Shown here: positions 11,071-22,500 of the stretch, in pieces | How positions within the stretch are numbered: position 1 is the first letter of the stretch | How the letters are laid out: each line of letters begins with the position of its first letter | Assembly (NCBI GenBank): GCA_015680685.1 | Contig: MNCI01016050.1 | Coordinates: 412,207 to 476,206 of the forward strand | Source of the DNA: Gnetum montanum | Lineage: Eukaryota; Streptophyta; Gnetopsida; Gnetales; Gnetaceae | DNA length: 64,000 nucleotides | Reading direction: 5' to 3' | Translations under genes and position numbers: made by a program | The notes under the pieces: model-generated | Databases searched by the model: none | The model's input: the letters and a program-made list of their open reading frames with translations, nothing else | What the model was told of the DNA's origin: nothing

Positions 11071-11258
11071 TTGTTCAATTGCCTAGTCTATGTGGTCCTT
11101 ATAATACCTACTTGTAACAAATAAAATTTTGCAAAAACATTTAAGCACAACTCTGCGAATCTACTTCTAATTTTTCCCAGAGAAAGAGATAGTTCCACAA
11201 GAAAACTAGAAATAGAGCAAGATTCGATGGAAATAGACAGAAAAAAAGCAGATTTGTG
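11071..11258 (+). repeat. inverted gag-pol junction fragment inside 5' LTR of E
   Basis: This is the copy of the 3237-3425 fragment in the 5' LTR. It is antisense to element transcription and lies downstream of the LTR TATA box, so it would be part of the RNA leader. It pairs with 9569-9758. Confidence 0.92.
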
Positions 11259-12077
11259 TAGACCTCAAATATTTGAACAAGGTAAAATAAAACGAGTAAA
11301 CACTTTGCAATAAAGCTATCCCAAATTCAATAACTACAAATTGTTCAAACTTCTGAGGCTCAAATAAACAATTTGTTCAAGATAATCCTACTATGCTACC
11401 AAAAATTGCTGTGTAAACTACCATGTACGAGACTCCATTTTGGCTAGATAATGGATGTCAACAATTGCATTCAACAGAACCTTTAAAAGACTTGACAATT
11501 TCTGATGAAATACTATGAAGATTCACTTTAAAGATAAAAAAGAAGCTATTCTGGTCCCGGCAAAATACCAAAGATTTTCTGAACCCTCTTAACTATTGAA
11601 TCGTTCAACAGCTTGACTATAAGCAGAGGCTCTCTTACAACGATCTCAATAGCAGTTCTTATACATTGTACAATAACAAAATTTACTACTAAAATGCTCT
11701 TAAGGCTTTTAAACACAAGTGCTTCTATGGAAAAATTTTAATAGAAACTTTGAATCGTACAACAAGAACAATAAGAGCAATCTAAAAATCCCAAAATTAC
11801 TTGCTAAGGATGATACTATCTAAACCACTAGCTAAACAATTTAAACAAAATAAAAAATAAAAAAACATAAGTCATAGGACCATGAAAAAGAGGCTAAAAT
11901 CTTTTATTTAGCAAGCCACCAAGCAATCATTCACAATTTCTTCCTACAAGCTCTTCACGGAATCCAAAGTGTGTCTCCAAGTGAGAGCCCAAGTGCTAGC
12001 TAGTAGCCTTCCAAGGTGTAGTATCAATGTCTTCTTCCAAGTCCCCCTTCCTCCCCTTTGAGACCCTAATGTCTTCT

Positions 12078-12086
12078 CTTTTTATA
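12078..12086 (-). promoter_or_regulatory. LTR TATA box of element E
   Basis: The minus strand reads CTATAAAAAGAG at this point and the motif is conserved in the other LTR at 4246-4254. It is the best Pol II core promoter candidate in the LTR and fixes the U3/R boundary to about 30 bp downstream. Confidence 0.6.
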
Positions 12087-13735
12087 GGGTTCAAAGGTGG
12101 TTACATACTCAAAATATCTTAGCTAACTTGTCTCCCAAGTAAGGGAGTTACAACTTACCCATGTAGTTAGGAGATATTTCTCACTAATTTAATTGGGAAG
12201 TTAAGTAGTTGGGAAGTTGTACATAAAGTTAGGAGGAATTTATGCTAACACCAATATTTGTAAATATTATAAATATAATATTACAAATATTTTATCATTA
12301 ATATTACAATTATGTTATGGGTAGTAATAATGTTTGAAAAAATAATGTCTTGAAACCTTGGAATAATTAAATTCAAAAGGTAAGTCTAAAACCGGGGCTT
12401 CATGCTATTAGCATAGGTGACATTGTGTCATTGCTGAATTAAATTAATTAGCAGACCATTTAGAATTTTATTTTTGATGAACTATAGCTCTAATTTATCA
12501 GCATCAGCCTAAAATATCTCTTGACACCTGTCTCAGTGTGCCTTTGTGTCTTTGTTGCCGCATTTTGTGAACTGGTATTCGATATCAAATGCTTCGGCGT
12601 TAAGCATGGTTGTTGTTTTGGATTGCAGGTTCCAGGGCAAATGACATTTGTGATTGCCATTTTTCACCACCTAAAAAAAAAATTTGAAATGCATTCTTTG
12701 TGAAAGCCCAGGCTTGTTTGGTGAGGTTGCAGGCAGATTATTTTCCAGAAAACGTTCTAAGCCATGGAAGGCTCCTTTTTGAAATACCAGTTATAGGAAA
12801 TGGTAAGGTAAGTTACGAAACAACCCTGCAACTACCCAAAAATCCTCTGTGCAGTGCACACCTTGCGATTCTGTGATGACGTTGAAGGCATGCAGATCTG
12901 AAACAAAAACCCAAAATTGAAGATTTCGTTACTGAAATCAAAAGAACTGCCTCCGCGAAGCTCTGATGGGCAGCAAAAACCTTAGGGGCTCCTCCTGCGG
13001 CGCAAATTTTTTTTTTAATAACAACAAGGGTTTGGGTCGTTGCGTTGGTAGGAACCGTGCCATGTCTTTCAGCGAGCTAAGAATGTGCAGCACCCTGAGA
13101 TCGTGACTTAAGAGAAAGTTTAGGGCCTTTTCCAATTTTGCATCATGTCTTCTTGCTTCCTCTGCGTTTTTTTTCTTTTGCACATCCAAAACCTTCCGCA
13201 GTTAAGTGCGTCTAAACCAGGGTCGCGATTTGAATGCGTTCTCAATGGAGAAAATTTAGAATGTAGGCCTACGTCGTTTATAGAATGATCTCTGTTTTTT
13301 GGTTTTGCTGTTTTTACTTCTTCAGAGATTGCAACTCGTATCTTCTCCATTTCCATGACTCTCACCCTTGGTATCCTTTGAAGCTCGAATCGACGTTTCT
13401 CCATTAAAAAAAATTTGCTGTTTATTCCTTCAAACCTTATCACCGCCTCCTTGAGAGACTGAAAATATGCTGCAGTAGTATATCCTCTCTCATTTTTTAA
13501 AACAAATATATTTTTTGACTATTGTATGTAGCAACATGATTATTCCTAGAATTCTTTGTTTTCCACACCAATATTCCATTTTGGGCCACCCCCTACATTC
13601 CATACCAATGATATGAAATAACACATTCACATCCTCCTACTCTTACAATAATGTTCAAGATGAGTCTTACTGTTCCATGGAATGGCCAAATGTGCCAACA
13701 GTTTCTTATTCAAAGTCCAGAGAATACATTGGAGA

Positions 13736-14760
13736 ATGATGGAGTCCCAAGTCAATGATCAAATGGATGCCCTTGAACAATAGATCAATGAAATTAGATG
13801 TGTCCAAAAGGAACTTGGTCAATCAAACCAAAATTTCAGGATAGATATGCAAAATATGTTATAAGAAATTAGGAACTTGTCCCAAAGTTCAGAAGGAATA
13901 TGGTTAGAAGTTCAAGAAAAGATGGATTTCTTCGTAGACTCTATCGAATAATTAATTGATCATCTCACCCAACCTTCTAACCCAAGTCACTTTCCAACCA
14001 ACCAACACCAAGATCAATCCCCACATCATAGAGATCATTATCAAGATCAACTTTCCCCTAGGTATGAATATAGAAACTAGTCTCCACTTGTTGGACACCA
14101 AGGTGTTGATATCTCTTCATTATGGAATTGGAAGAGAAGGGTTATTGGACTTGGCAAAATGCACAAAGAAAATCACTAACCCAAGTTCATGCCAAAAAGG
14201 TAAAACTAGATCATTATGATGGGGCTCTTGGATTTAGTGCCAAGGTAAACTATTGGCTTGATACCATGAAGAATTACTTTAATATGCTGAATTTGTCAAG
14301 CCAAGAACATTTGCAAGTAGTCTTCTTGTATTTGAAAGGACTTGTTACAACATGGTAGAATGAATTGAGATCTCAAGGTTTGATTACAAATTGGCTCAAC
14401 TTCTATCGAGGTTTTGAACAAAAATTTGTACCATATTCCTTCCTCAAAAAGTGCAACATGCAATTTGATTCTTTAAATTTGGAAGATAATATGTGGAAGA
14501 TTACTACAAGGAATTCTATGATCTATCTTAGTATGTAGACCATTGGGATGAGGAAGAATTAGCTTCAAAGTTTATTGGTGGACTACATGTACATAATTCT
14601 CAAATAGTTGATGAAGCTTATAGAATTGTTAAGGATTACAAAGAATTAAATCAAGTATGAACTAGCCTTTGACAGAAATAGTAGAAGAATCACCCACCAA
14701 GAGAGCTCAATCAGGATGTTTTGCTTGTAGCAAAGATCATTTCAAATGAGATTGCCCAAA
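13736..14760 (+). pseudogene. gag of element A
   Basis: The frame begins at two ATG codons at 13736/13739. The N-terminus is glutamine-rich and coiled-coil-like, followed by a capsid region containing WLDTMKNYF and a FLYLKGLVTTW block (near 14250-14358). A CCHC zinc knuckle lies at 14717-14755, spaced C-x2-C-x4-H-x4-C, with one stop inside it. Many stops and a few frameshifts are present. The knuckle would bind element RNA. The order gag, knuckle, protease, RT is normal for the family. Confidence 0.75.
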
Positions 14761-14899
14761 ATTACAAACAAAAATACAATGAAATAATCAAACCAAGAAT
14801 AAAAAACCCAACCGAAACATGGCCAAACGAAAGGTCCAAACCACCACGACAGCCGTGAAGAAGATTTTAGCATTAGCCAAGTCAAGTTTGAGAAAATTT

Positions 14900-15250
14900 C
14901 AATTTGGTTTACTAACCTTTGAAGGATCAATTAAAGGGAATTTTTTTTGATTGATAGTGGAGAAAGTGAATTTTATTTCACCAACTTTACTTAAGTTAAT
15001 AAATATAAGTTTACCTTCCAAGAAAGTTGTTAGAATAGAACTTGTAGATGGAACAACTATAAGTAAGCATACTAGGTACAAAGAAATTACTTTTACTTTG
15101 CAAACATGCCTTTTGTTGATGAATGCTTAGAATATGAATTAGGTGATGTTGATGTAATTATAGGAATGTCTTTTCTACAAAAATTTGATATTATTGTCCA
15201 CTTTGGAGCTCATGTTTTAAATGTACCAACCATTAACGAAGTCAGGGTTC
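14900..15250 (+). pseudogene. aspartic protease region of element A
   Basis: The active-site motif LIDSGES lies with its Asp-Ser-Gly at 14953-14961. The second conserved block, DVIIGMSFLQKFD, lies at about 15145-15190, the place of the family's hydrophobic-hydrophobic-Gly motif. The protease would cut the Gag-Pol polyprotein. It leads directly into the RT start. Confidence 0.75.
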
Positions 15251-15399
15251 TAAGGGGGGTAGGAACAATAAAGCAAATGCACATGATAACTATTAAGCAA
15301 GCTACACAATTAGTCAAAAAGGATGCTACTATGTTGGTTGGAAAAGTAACTCAACTTCAGAAATCCTATGACATTGAGATTCCAAAAGAACTTGAACAA

Positions 15400-16740
15400 T
15401 GTAAAGATTCAGTATTTGGTGAAACTAGGGAATTACCTTCAAAAAGAACTATTGAACATGCTATTGATATTTTCCTTGGTACACAACCAATTTCAAAAGC
15501 CCCTTATAGGTTTTCCACCTTTAAATTAAGGGAATTAAAAGTACAAGTAGATCAATTGTTGGAAGAAGGGAAGATTTAACCTAGTGTCTCACCTTGGGGT
15601 GACCAGTCTTATTTGTCAAAAAGAAAGATGGTACATTATGATTATGCATTGATTATAGGGCATTGAATAAAGTGATGATTAAAAACACCTATCCATTTCC
15701 TAGGATTGATGACTTGTTTGATCAACTTATTGGAGCATGTTATTTCTCAAATTTTGATTTAAAATCTAGTTATAATAAAATAAGGATTAAGGAAAAAAAC
15801 ATTGAGAAAACTACATTCAAAACTAGGTATGAATTACATGAGTTTGTGGTGATGCCATTTGGATTAACCAACACACCTACAACATTCATGACATTAATGA
15901 ATAATATCTTTTGAGAGTACCTTGATCAATTTGTTATCGTATTTATGGATGATATACTTGTTTACTTTAAGTCAACAAAAGAACATGTTAAACATTTAAA
16001 AATTATAATGGAAGTCCTTAAGGAATATCAGTTAAAAAAATTAAGTAAATGTAGACCTTTTAAAGAAGAAGTATCATACTTAGACCATATAGTATCTAAG
16101 AAAGGATTGCAAGTAGACCCAACTAAAGTTAGTGTAGTTCAAGATTGGCTAGAACTAAAATATGCTACAAAAATTTGCAATTTCTTGGGCTTAATAGGTT
16201 TTTATAGACATTTTACTAAAGATTATTCTACTTTTGTAGTCCCCTTGACTAACCTTTTGCAGGAAAAATGTGTGTTTAAGTTTGATGAAAAGTGTAGGAA
16301 AGCTTTCCTTAGATTAAAGATGCTACTCACAATAGTGCATTTCCTAAAATTTTTAGATGAAGAAATACCATTTGAAGTATCTATAGATGCTTGTGGAGTT
16401 GGAATTAGTGTAATTCTTTCATAAGGAAATAAAGTAGTATGTTTTGAATTTTGTAAATTATGAGGAGCCAAGGTAAATTACTTAACCCATGATTTAGAAT
16501 TGCTAGTAACTGTTCATTCTTTGAAAGTTTGGAAATACTATCTCTATGGAAAAATATTTGTACTAAAAATAGATCATAAAAGTCTAGAATACTTGCAAAG
16601 ACAACCCATCTTGAACACCTAACAATGATGATGGGTAGAATTATTGGTTGAATATGATTTTGAGATTAAATATGTTTCAAGAAAATAAAATGTAGTGGTT
16701 GACATCCTTAGTTAAATATGGAACCTAATGATTGGCATTG
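15400..16740 (+). pseudogene. reverse transcriptase and RNase H of element A
   Basis: The RT entry block (REL..KRTIEHAIDIF) lies near 15427, with a stop at about 15577. An FVKKKDG block lies near 15617, then YPFPRIDDL (about 15690), [21 protein letters not shown] (about 15850) and catalytic FMDD at 15942-15953, where the family has YMDD, YVDD or FMDD. RNase H follows with VSIDACGVG (about 16377), a THDLELL block and an LKIDHKSLEYL block. Stops at 15912-15914, 16422-16424 and further on show it is dead. Integrase begins after about 16880. Confidence 0.9.
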
Positions 16741-16879
16741 TGACAACCCCTTTGAAAGAAGAGATTAAGGAACAAATAAAAGAAGATCCTAACCAATATT
16801 TCTTTTGAGCCTCATTACCAATGTTTTCCTAATGGTGTATTACCAACTTTTACCAATAGAAGGAAATTAGAGACTTAAG

Positions 16880-17004
16880 TTATTGTTTGAAGCCCATGAA
16901 GTACCATACGCTAGGCATCTAGGTTATGTTATGATACATAAATCTTATTTCTGGCTTGTAATGAAGAATGATGCATCCACATACATTAAAAATTGTCCAA
17001 CCTA
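16880..17004 (+). pseudogene. integrase zinc finger of element A, first part
   Basis: This encodes the N-terminal HHCC finger: His codons at 16895 and 16916 and the first Cys at 16996-16998. The coding sequence stops at 17004, where D is inserted. The second Cys (TGC, 41089-41091) is found immediately right of D's target-site duplication. Removing D and one TSD copy restores the C-x2-C spacing in frame. Confidence 0.8.
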
Positions 17005-18369
17005 TTACGCCTAGAAAATTCAATCACTGGAAAACCAATGGTCATAGGCATGGTATAGTTTTAGCTTTGGATCTCAAGGGCATTTGAGAAATGGGATCCA
17101 AGGTGTTCTAGATAGTTTGGTTGATTAGTCAAGGACTTGAGAAATGTAAATAGGGGTAAACAAAATAAAAAAATTTACTATAGATCTGATTTAAGAAATA
17201 AATGCACAAAATAAAGCTATAATAACTTTGCACAATAAATGAATTATGAATTTTATCCCAATGAAAATATTGTAAATAAATAAAGTTTAGAATGTGTACA
17301 TATAGTACCTAGATGCACACGGGGTTTGCCTTGGTGGAGTTTGAAGCTTGTTGAAGTTGGTAGTCTAGCATCATAGTTAGTTCCACGATCCAAGTACTTC
17401 CCAACTCTTGAACCAAAACACCTTACTTGTTCCTCTCACAGAGCAATGTTGGTCATAGGGGGTAAGATGTGTGAAAGAGTTTTGTCACAGGGGGAAGGGG
17501 TACTATGTTGGAAGTCTTGATGTCTAGGTAGTCCAACATTACTCTAAAAAGTCTCACAGAAGCCTCAAATGTTAAAAAAATGGTTGCAAGTTCCACATTG
17601 AAGAATTTCCCACAAGCTTTTTATTTTCTCCAAGATTAAAAAGCTTATAAATTCAAAAGTGGTGGAATCCTTTCAATGTATTTGAAGTGGGTTTATATAG
17701 GCTATATGGCTACTGAATTTTAGCTACAAATTTTTGTCATGATCACTAACAGATTGGTGTCATGTGCAGGTGTGGCAAGTATTTAATTCTAGTGTAGTTA
17801 CTATTTATGACAAGTTTTGATATCCCTAAGGCACCAAAATCATGTTGGTTACCAAAAATAGTAAATGGATTTTTTACATCCATGTTGGCTTCTCTGACCT
17901 ACGCTAGCTTTCCAATAGCAATGCTGTAGTTGTGGAAGCAACGCTGAAATTTGATGAAAATGGAAACTTCCACCACTCTAGTGATGCCCTTAATGTAGCA
18001 ATGCTAGCTTTATGTTGACTATGCTAGCCATAGGGGAATGAATGAACCACAATGCTAGGCATAGGTGTTTCCAACGTAGTAAAGGTCATACCCCCCACAA
18101 AACCCATGAAAATGCCAATTTTGATAGTCCAAAAGGCATTTTTAACCTTCCCAAGCCCAAATATAGTCATGGTGGGATTTTTTTCATTTAAAAATTAAGG
18201 CTATAATAACTTATGAGGCATTTTTAGCTCCAAAAGTTAAAGTACATGAAATTGTATCTCATGGATTACAATCTTCACATTTTACAATGAAATTCTAGCC
18301 TTTGGTTTTATGGGGTGAAAGTTATAATGCTAAAAAGGTTGCAACATACATTTTCTTTGTTGATGATTG
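17005..18369 (-). repeat. 3' LTR of element D
   Basis: This is a direct repeat of 39678-41083. The outer edge TATTAC follows the 5-bp TSD. The inner edge is set by loss of similarity shortly after TTTTCTTTGT (18351-18360), so it is uncertain by about 10 bp. Terminal TG appears mutated to TA in both copies. Confidence 0.8.
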
Positions 18370-18865
18370 GATGATTGATAGGAGAGACATTGACAAAGAA
18401 TACAAAACAACACTAGCAAACTAGGTCACCATAGGTCACTATTGTTACAAAGCTTTACAGTTCATTTATTATGTTGAATAAGAAGAGAGATAGAAAAAGG
18501 TAGTGTAGGCTTGCTTGTCATCTAATGCAAAGGTTGTATATGTCAATTATTGGTCTATGCTTGTCAGATGTAATAGGGTTTTAGATTGACTAGATTGGCG
18601 AGTTCATTCCCATCCATGTTTGCTATTCTGAATGCTCTATTTTTGCAGGCCTTGATGATCAGGAAGTGTTATTCCTAGTTGGCTGAGAACTTGTCCACAT
18701 GCTAAAGAACAACCTTGAGGACCAAGTCTTCCTCGTTAATATTTCATTTGTTCAATTCATGATAATGTTGTTGTTTCTACATCTCTTGGTATCACTTGAT
18801 GTGAGCAAGTGTTCATACCCCCTACTCTTCCATTGAATCCAGGTCAATAGTCCATAGGTCCTTAT
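18370..18865. other. D sequence between second RNase H and 3' LTR; integrase missing
   Basis: About 500 bp where integrase would begin. I see no HHCC finger and no Asp-Asp-Glu core on the minus strand. Either integrase was deleted or decay is too deep to recognise it. Nothing else is recognisable. Confidence 0.5.
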
Positions 18866-19329
18866 TCTATTCATTGTTGATGAAGTCCAATAATTCCACT
18901 CTAAGGTACATGTTGGATACCAATGTCTATAAATTATTGCATTAGTTTCTTACTTAGGTTAGAGTAAGGTTGTGAATGTTTGGCTTTACATGTGTAAACC
19001 TCAGTTACTTGGTTAATCACAAGTTGTAAATCACTTTTTATCATCAGGTGTTTGATTCCTTGGTTATGAGCTACTATTATTTCTTTGATCAATCCTTCAT
19101 ACTATACCACGTTGTTGGTACATGGGAATTTAAAATAGTAGATGAAGGGTTGAATTTCACCAAAAGGTAAGATTATGATGGTAGTAGCACTGGCCCCATG
19201 GGTAGTTGAAGCTTCATCAAAGTGCATCATTACCTCATAGCCCTTGGGTACTTCATTAACAATGTTGACATGCTTGTCAAGGAATTCAAGGTCTATGGTT
19301 GCATGGTCTTCAACTTGTAAAATAGTATG
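18866..19329 (-). pseudogene. second (archaeal-type) RNase H of element D
   Basis: Read on the minus strand, this follows the first RNase H after a short linker. It has HFDEAST at 19230-19201, where the family has FDGAS with a catalytic Asp, then LPFGEIQPFIYYF, a CTNN block near 19125-19106, YEGLI, a KSDLQLVINQV block and ends near HVP (about 18885). This is the pattern of the extra RNase H known from plant Tat-lineage Ty3/gypsy elements. Several stops are present. Confidence 0.75.
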
Positions 19330-20520
19330 TTATGTAGCTATTGCTTGGCCCTTGGTTGAAGCTTGAGAGACATAATGAAGGTCAAATTTAGTTGTAATGG
19401 ATTTCCAATAGGCTATATGACTACTTTCATAGATATTTTTTGTTATGACCCTAAGAATGTTATCCTTGCAAATGACATTGACCTCACTCCTAAAGAGGTA
19501 ATGCCACCACTCCTTTAATGAGAAGACTAGGGCTAGACAATACTTCTCCACCTTAGTGTAGTAGGTCTCATAGGTAATTAATGCATGGCTTAGGTAGTAG
19601 ACCGATAACTTTGCTCCATCATCTCATTTTTGATAGAGCAGAGAGGCAATGAATACATTAGAGATAGCAAGGTAGATATAGAAAGGCTTATTCTTTTGCA
19701 GTAGATAAACTATGAGTAATTGTGCTAACCCTTGCTTAAGGTTTTCAAAGGCTTCTTAGCATCGAGTCATCTAGTCATAGTGAACTCCTTTCTTAAGCAA
19801 GTGTTGCATGGGTTGTGACTTATTCGTAAGCCTGGCATTAAACCTATGAATAAATTGTGATATACCTTGAAGTCCTATAAGCTCCTTAAGATTAGTTGAT
19901 GTTGCCAGGTTGGGTATGGTCTTAACCTTAGTAGGGTTAACATGTATTTCTGCTTTATATACTACAAACTCGAGCATCTTATTAGTTTTGACAATGAAGA
20001 AAAAATTCTTGAAGTTAAGCCTAAGCTCATACTTGAGGCATTATTTCAATACAAGGTCAAGATCATGTGCATGGTCATGGACCATTTTGGATTTAATGGC
20101 TATATTGTCCACATAGTCATTAGGTAATCCTAGCATATAATCATTAAAGATATAAATTATGGCTTGTTGGTAAGTTGCTCCTACATTCTTTAGAAAAAAT
20201 GGTATCATGGTGTAAGAAAAGGTTCCCCAAGGGGTCATGAAGGTCATACAAATTTGATGTTTTGGGTTAATCCTATCTTGGTTGTATCTCAAAAACCCAT
20301 CCATGAAGGATAATAAGGCATGCCTAGTTGAGGTATCGATAAGTTTGTCAATACTAGGAAAATGAAAATCATCCTTAATGGTTACTTTATTTAGGTCTCA
20401 AAAATTAATACAAATACATATACTCATGTTTTTCTTAGGCATCACCACTATGTTGGACATCCATTCCACGTAATCGATAGCTTGGTGGAAACTAGCTTGA
20501 TATAGCTTTGTGATCTCACC
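19330..20520 (-). pseudogene. RT (C-terminal part) and first RNase H of element D
   Basis: The minus strand reads an EITKLYQASF block beside the G insertion, then PKKNMSICI, MDGFLRYNQD (20304), TPWGTFSYTMIPFFLKN, and YVDNIAIKSK where the family has the catalytic YVDD (second Asp changed to Asn). RNase H follows with EKYCLALVF (19551), HYLF, and a STKGQAIAT block close to 19330. Multiple frameshifts and stops. The N-terminal RT part lies on the other side of G at 25519-26014. Confidence 0.88.
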
Positions 20521-20525
20521 ATGAA

Positions 20526-21190
20526 TGAGGATATTTGAACTTAGAAGGGGGGATGAATAAATTTCCCAAATTAAAACTTGAAGATACAAAGAACACATAC
20601 CAAATTTAACATGGTTACCCAACTTGGGTAGTCCACACTTAGAGGGTAGATCGCAAGCACACCTCTGGAAATATGGTTGAAGGGTCTACACCCTGTACAA
20701 TCTTCAAACCCCACTCCAAAGTGTTATATTGTAACACCAATCACTCAACCCCATAAGGTCCTATCAAGGCTTGGAAATGTGGTTTCAAGGCTTCCACAAC
20801 ATTTACAATCTTGAGCTTCACATTGGAGTGTTGTATTGTAGCATCAACAACTCAATCCCATAGGATCTTGATAAGCTCAAGTACATCAATCCCACAGGGA
20901 AACAAGAATAAGAATTACAAGGGATAATTGCAACTCAATTTGCTGATCCTTGTACAGTGAGGTATAACACACTTTACAAAGTTAAAATGATAAGACAATG
21001 AGGACTAATAGAGAATTCAATGATTACAAATGATTATACAATGAACACAATAATGCTTTCATATTTTCAAATGTACATCAATTCTTCTTATAGCTATTGT
21101 ATTTCTAAATCCATCTCAGAACTCGTGCAACAACTAGGAAATGGTTACTAACGGTTATGGGAGAAATATTTTTCATGCTTGAGACATCTC
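20526..21190 (-). repeat. 3' LTR of element G, 5'-truncated
   Basis: Direct repeat of 24422-25090 with about 87% identity. Its right end near 21190 joins the RNase H coding sequence directly, so the end of pol, the polypurine tract and most of U3 were deleted in one event. In the intact LTR, U3 continues to 25513. Confidence 0.8.
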
Positions 21191-22500
21191 TCCGAATCAA
21201 AATAACTAGAAAGATCAAGTGAGGAATCATTTTGATACTAAAGGTCCTAGTTAGTAGTACTTTTTAAGTGGTGAAAGATTCATTTAATAGCCTGGTAGTG
21301 AGAATTTTTTAGAGCTAACTGATATCTAGTAGAGAATCCTACACTTAAGGTTATATCTGGTTGACTAGTAGTTAGATAAAAAAAACTACCAATCATACCT
21401 CTATAAAGCTTGGGATCAACTGGCTTACTTTGATCATTTTTAAGAAGTTTAAAATTTGAAGCCATTGGAGTACCTTTAACCTTACAATCAGCCAAACTAT
21501 CTGTTAGCAAAAGATCTTTTACATACTTGGTTTAACATAAGAAGGTTCCATTAGGTGTTTGATAGATTTGAAACCCAAGAAAGTTTTTTCAATTCTCCCA
21601 TCATGCTCATTTTGAATTTATTAGAAAACTTCTTGTAAAGAATTTTTTTAGTGGCACCAAAAATAATATCATCAACATAGATTTGAACAATTAAAAGATC
21701 TTTACCTTCTCTTTTAAGAAATAATGTAACATAAGCTTTACCCATTTTGAATACATTTTGATATGAGATGTTGAGAAAGCCTTTCATACTAAGCTCTTGG
21801 AGCTTGTTTAAGATCATAGAGAGCTTTCTTGAGTTTGTAGACATGATCAATCTTGGTCAAATCAACAAATCCCTTAGGTTGCTTAATGTATACTTCTTCT
21901 TGAATGGTTCCATTTAAGAAGGCACTTTTGAGATCCATTTGATAGAGCTTGATGTTGTTAATACTAGCATAGGCAAGAAGAAGTCTAATAGATTCTAGCC
22001 TAGCAATAGGAGAAAAAGTTTCATCAAAATCTATTCATTCTTATTGGTTGTATCCTTTGGAAACCAATCTAGCTTTGTTTTTAATGATATTTCCATTATC
22101 ATTAGTCTTGTTTCTAAAGATTCATTTTGTTCCAATAACAGGTTTATCAATGGGACTAAGAGTTAATTCCCATATATCATTTCTAGCAAATTGAATAAGT
22201 TCATCTTATATAGCAGAAATTCAGCCTTCCTCTTTTTCAGCTTCCTTAAAGGTTTTGGGTTCATAAGTAGAGAAGGCACACATTTCTTTGATTTGGCCTC
22301 TAGTGTGGAGACCATCTTGAACTTCCCCAATAACATTGTTGAGAGAATGAGTTTTTCAAAGTCTTGGTAGTTTTGGTAAAGTGGGAGACATCTCCTAATC
22401 ATCATCATTTTCTTCCTCTTCATGATCACTATTGGGTTTTGAATTTTTGTCATCTTGCACTAAGGTTGGGCTAGATAGTTTTTGGATGGGAATGACTTCA
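21191..22500 (-). pseudogene. reverse transcriptase and RNase H of element G
   Basis: On the minus strand, the copia RT appears as ARLESIRLLLAYAS and YQMDLKSAFLNG blocks near 22020-21940, then PKGFV, LKKALYDLKQAPRA, and catalytic YVDD at 21679-21668 followed by IIFGATKK. RNase H linker blocks PKLYRGMIGSFFYLTTSQPDI (21418 on) and SHYQAIK follow, and the end is near SYFDSE at about 21195. Frameshifts and stops are frequent. It would copy element RNA into DNA. Confidence 0.88.

Larger units (their letters stand above)
2982..13700 (-). mobile_element. Element E: Ty3/gypsy LTR retrotransposon (Athila/Tat clade)
   Basis: This is a complete but decayed element on the minus strand. Direct LTRs lie at 2982-5644 and 10816-13700. 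The target-site duplication is GTTTT (2977-2981) against GTTTC (13701-13705), one transition apart. In element order it has 5' LTR, primer-binding site, gag, RT, RNase H, integrase, accessory ORF, polypurine tract and 3' LTR. The gag-RT-RNase H-integrase order defines Ty3/gypsy. The integrase core motif around its first Asp and the DYFTEW block fit the plant Athila/Tat branch. No retroviral protease motif is seen between gag and RT. It is inserted just upstream of the gag start of element A. LTR identity is roughly 90-94% by eye. Confidence 0.9.
10816..13700 (-). repeat. 5' LTR of element E
   Basis: This direct repeat of 2982-5644 ends TGTGCCAACA at its right edge. On the minus strand U3 runs from 13700 to about 12050. 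A TATA box (CTATAAAAAG type) lies at 12078-12086, so transcription should start near 12045-12050. R-U5 runs down to 10816 and includes the antisense arm 11071-11258. This LTR keeps the 231-bp block (13230-13460) missing from the 3' LTR. Confidence 0.88.

Noticed and set aside
13120-13443. 107-codon minus-strand frame in the 5' LTR of E
   Set aside because: Lies in U3, is absent from the other LTR because of the deletion, and has no domain pattern.
2982-13700. An envelope gene in E, because an extra ORF lies after integrase
   Set aside because: The ORF has no signal peptide, membrane segment or cysteine pattern, so I call it an accessory ORF of unknown function.
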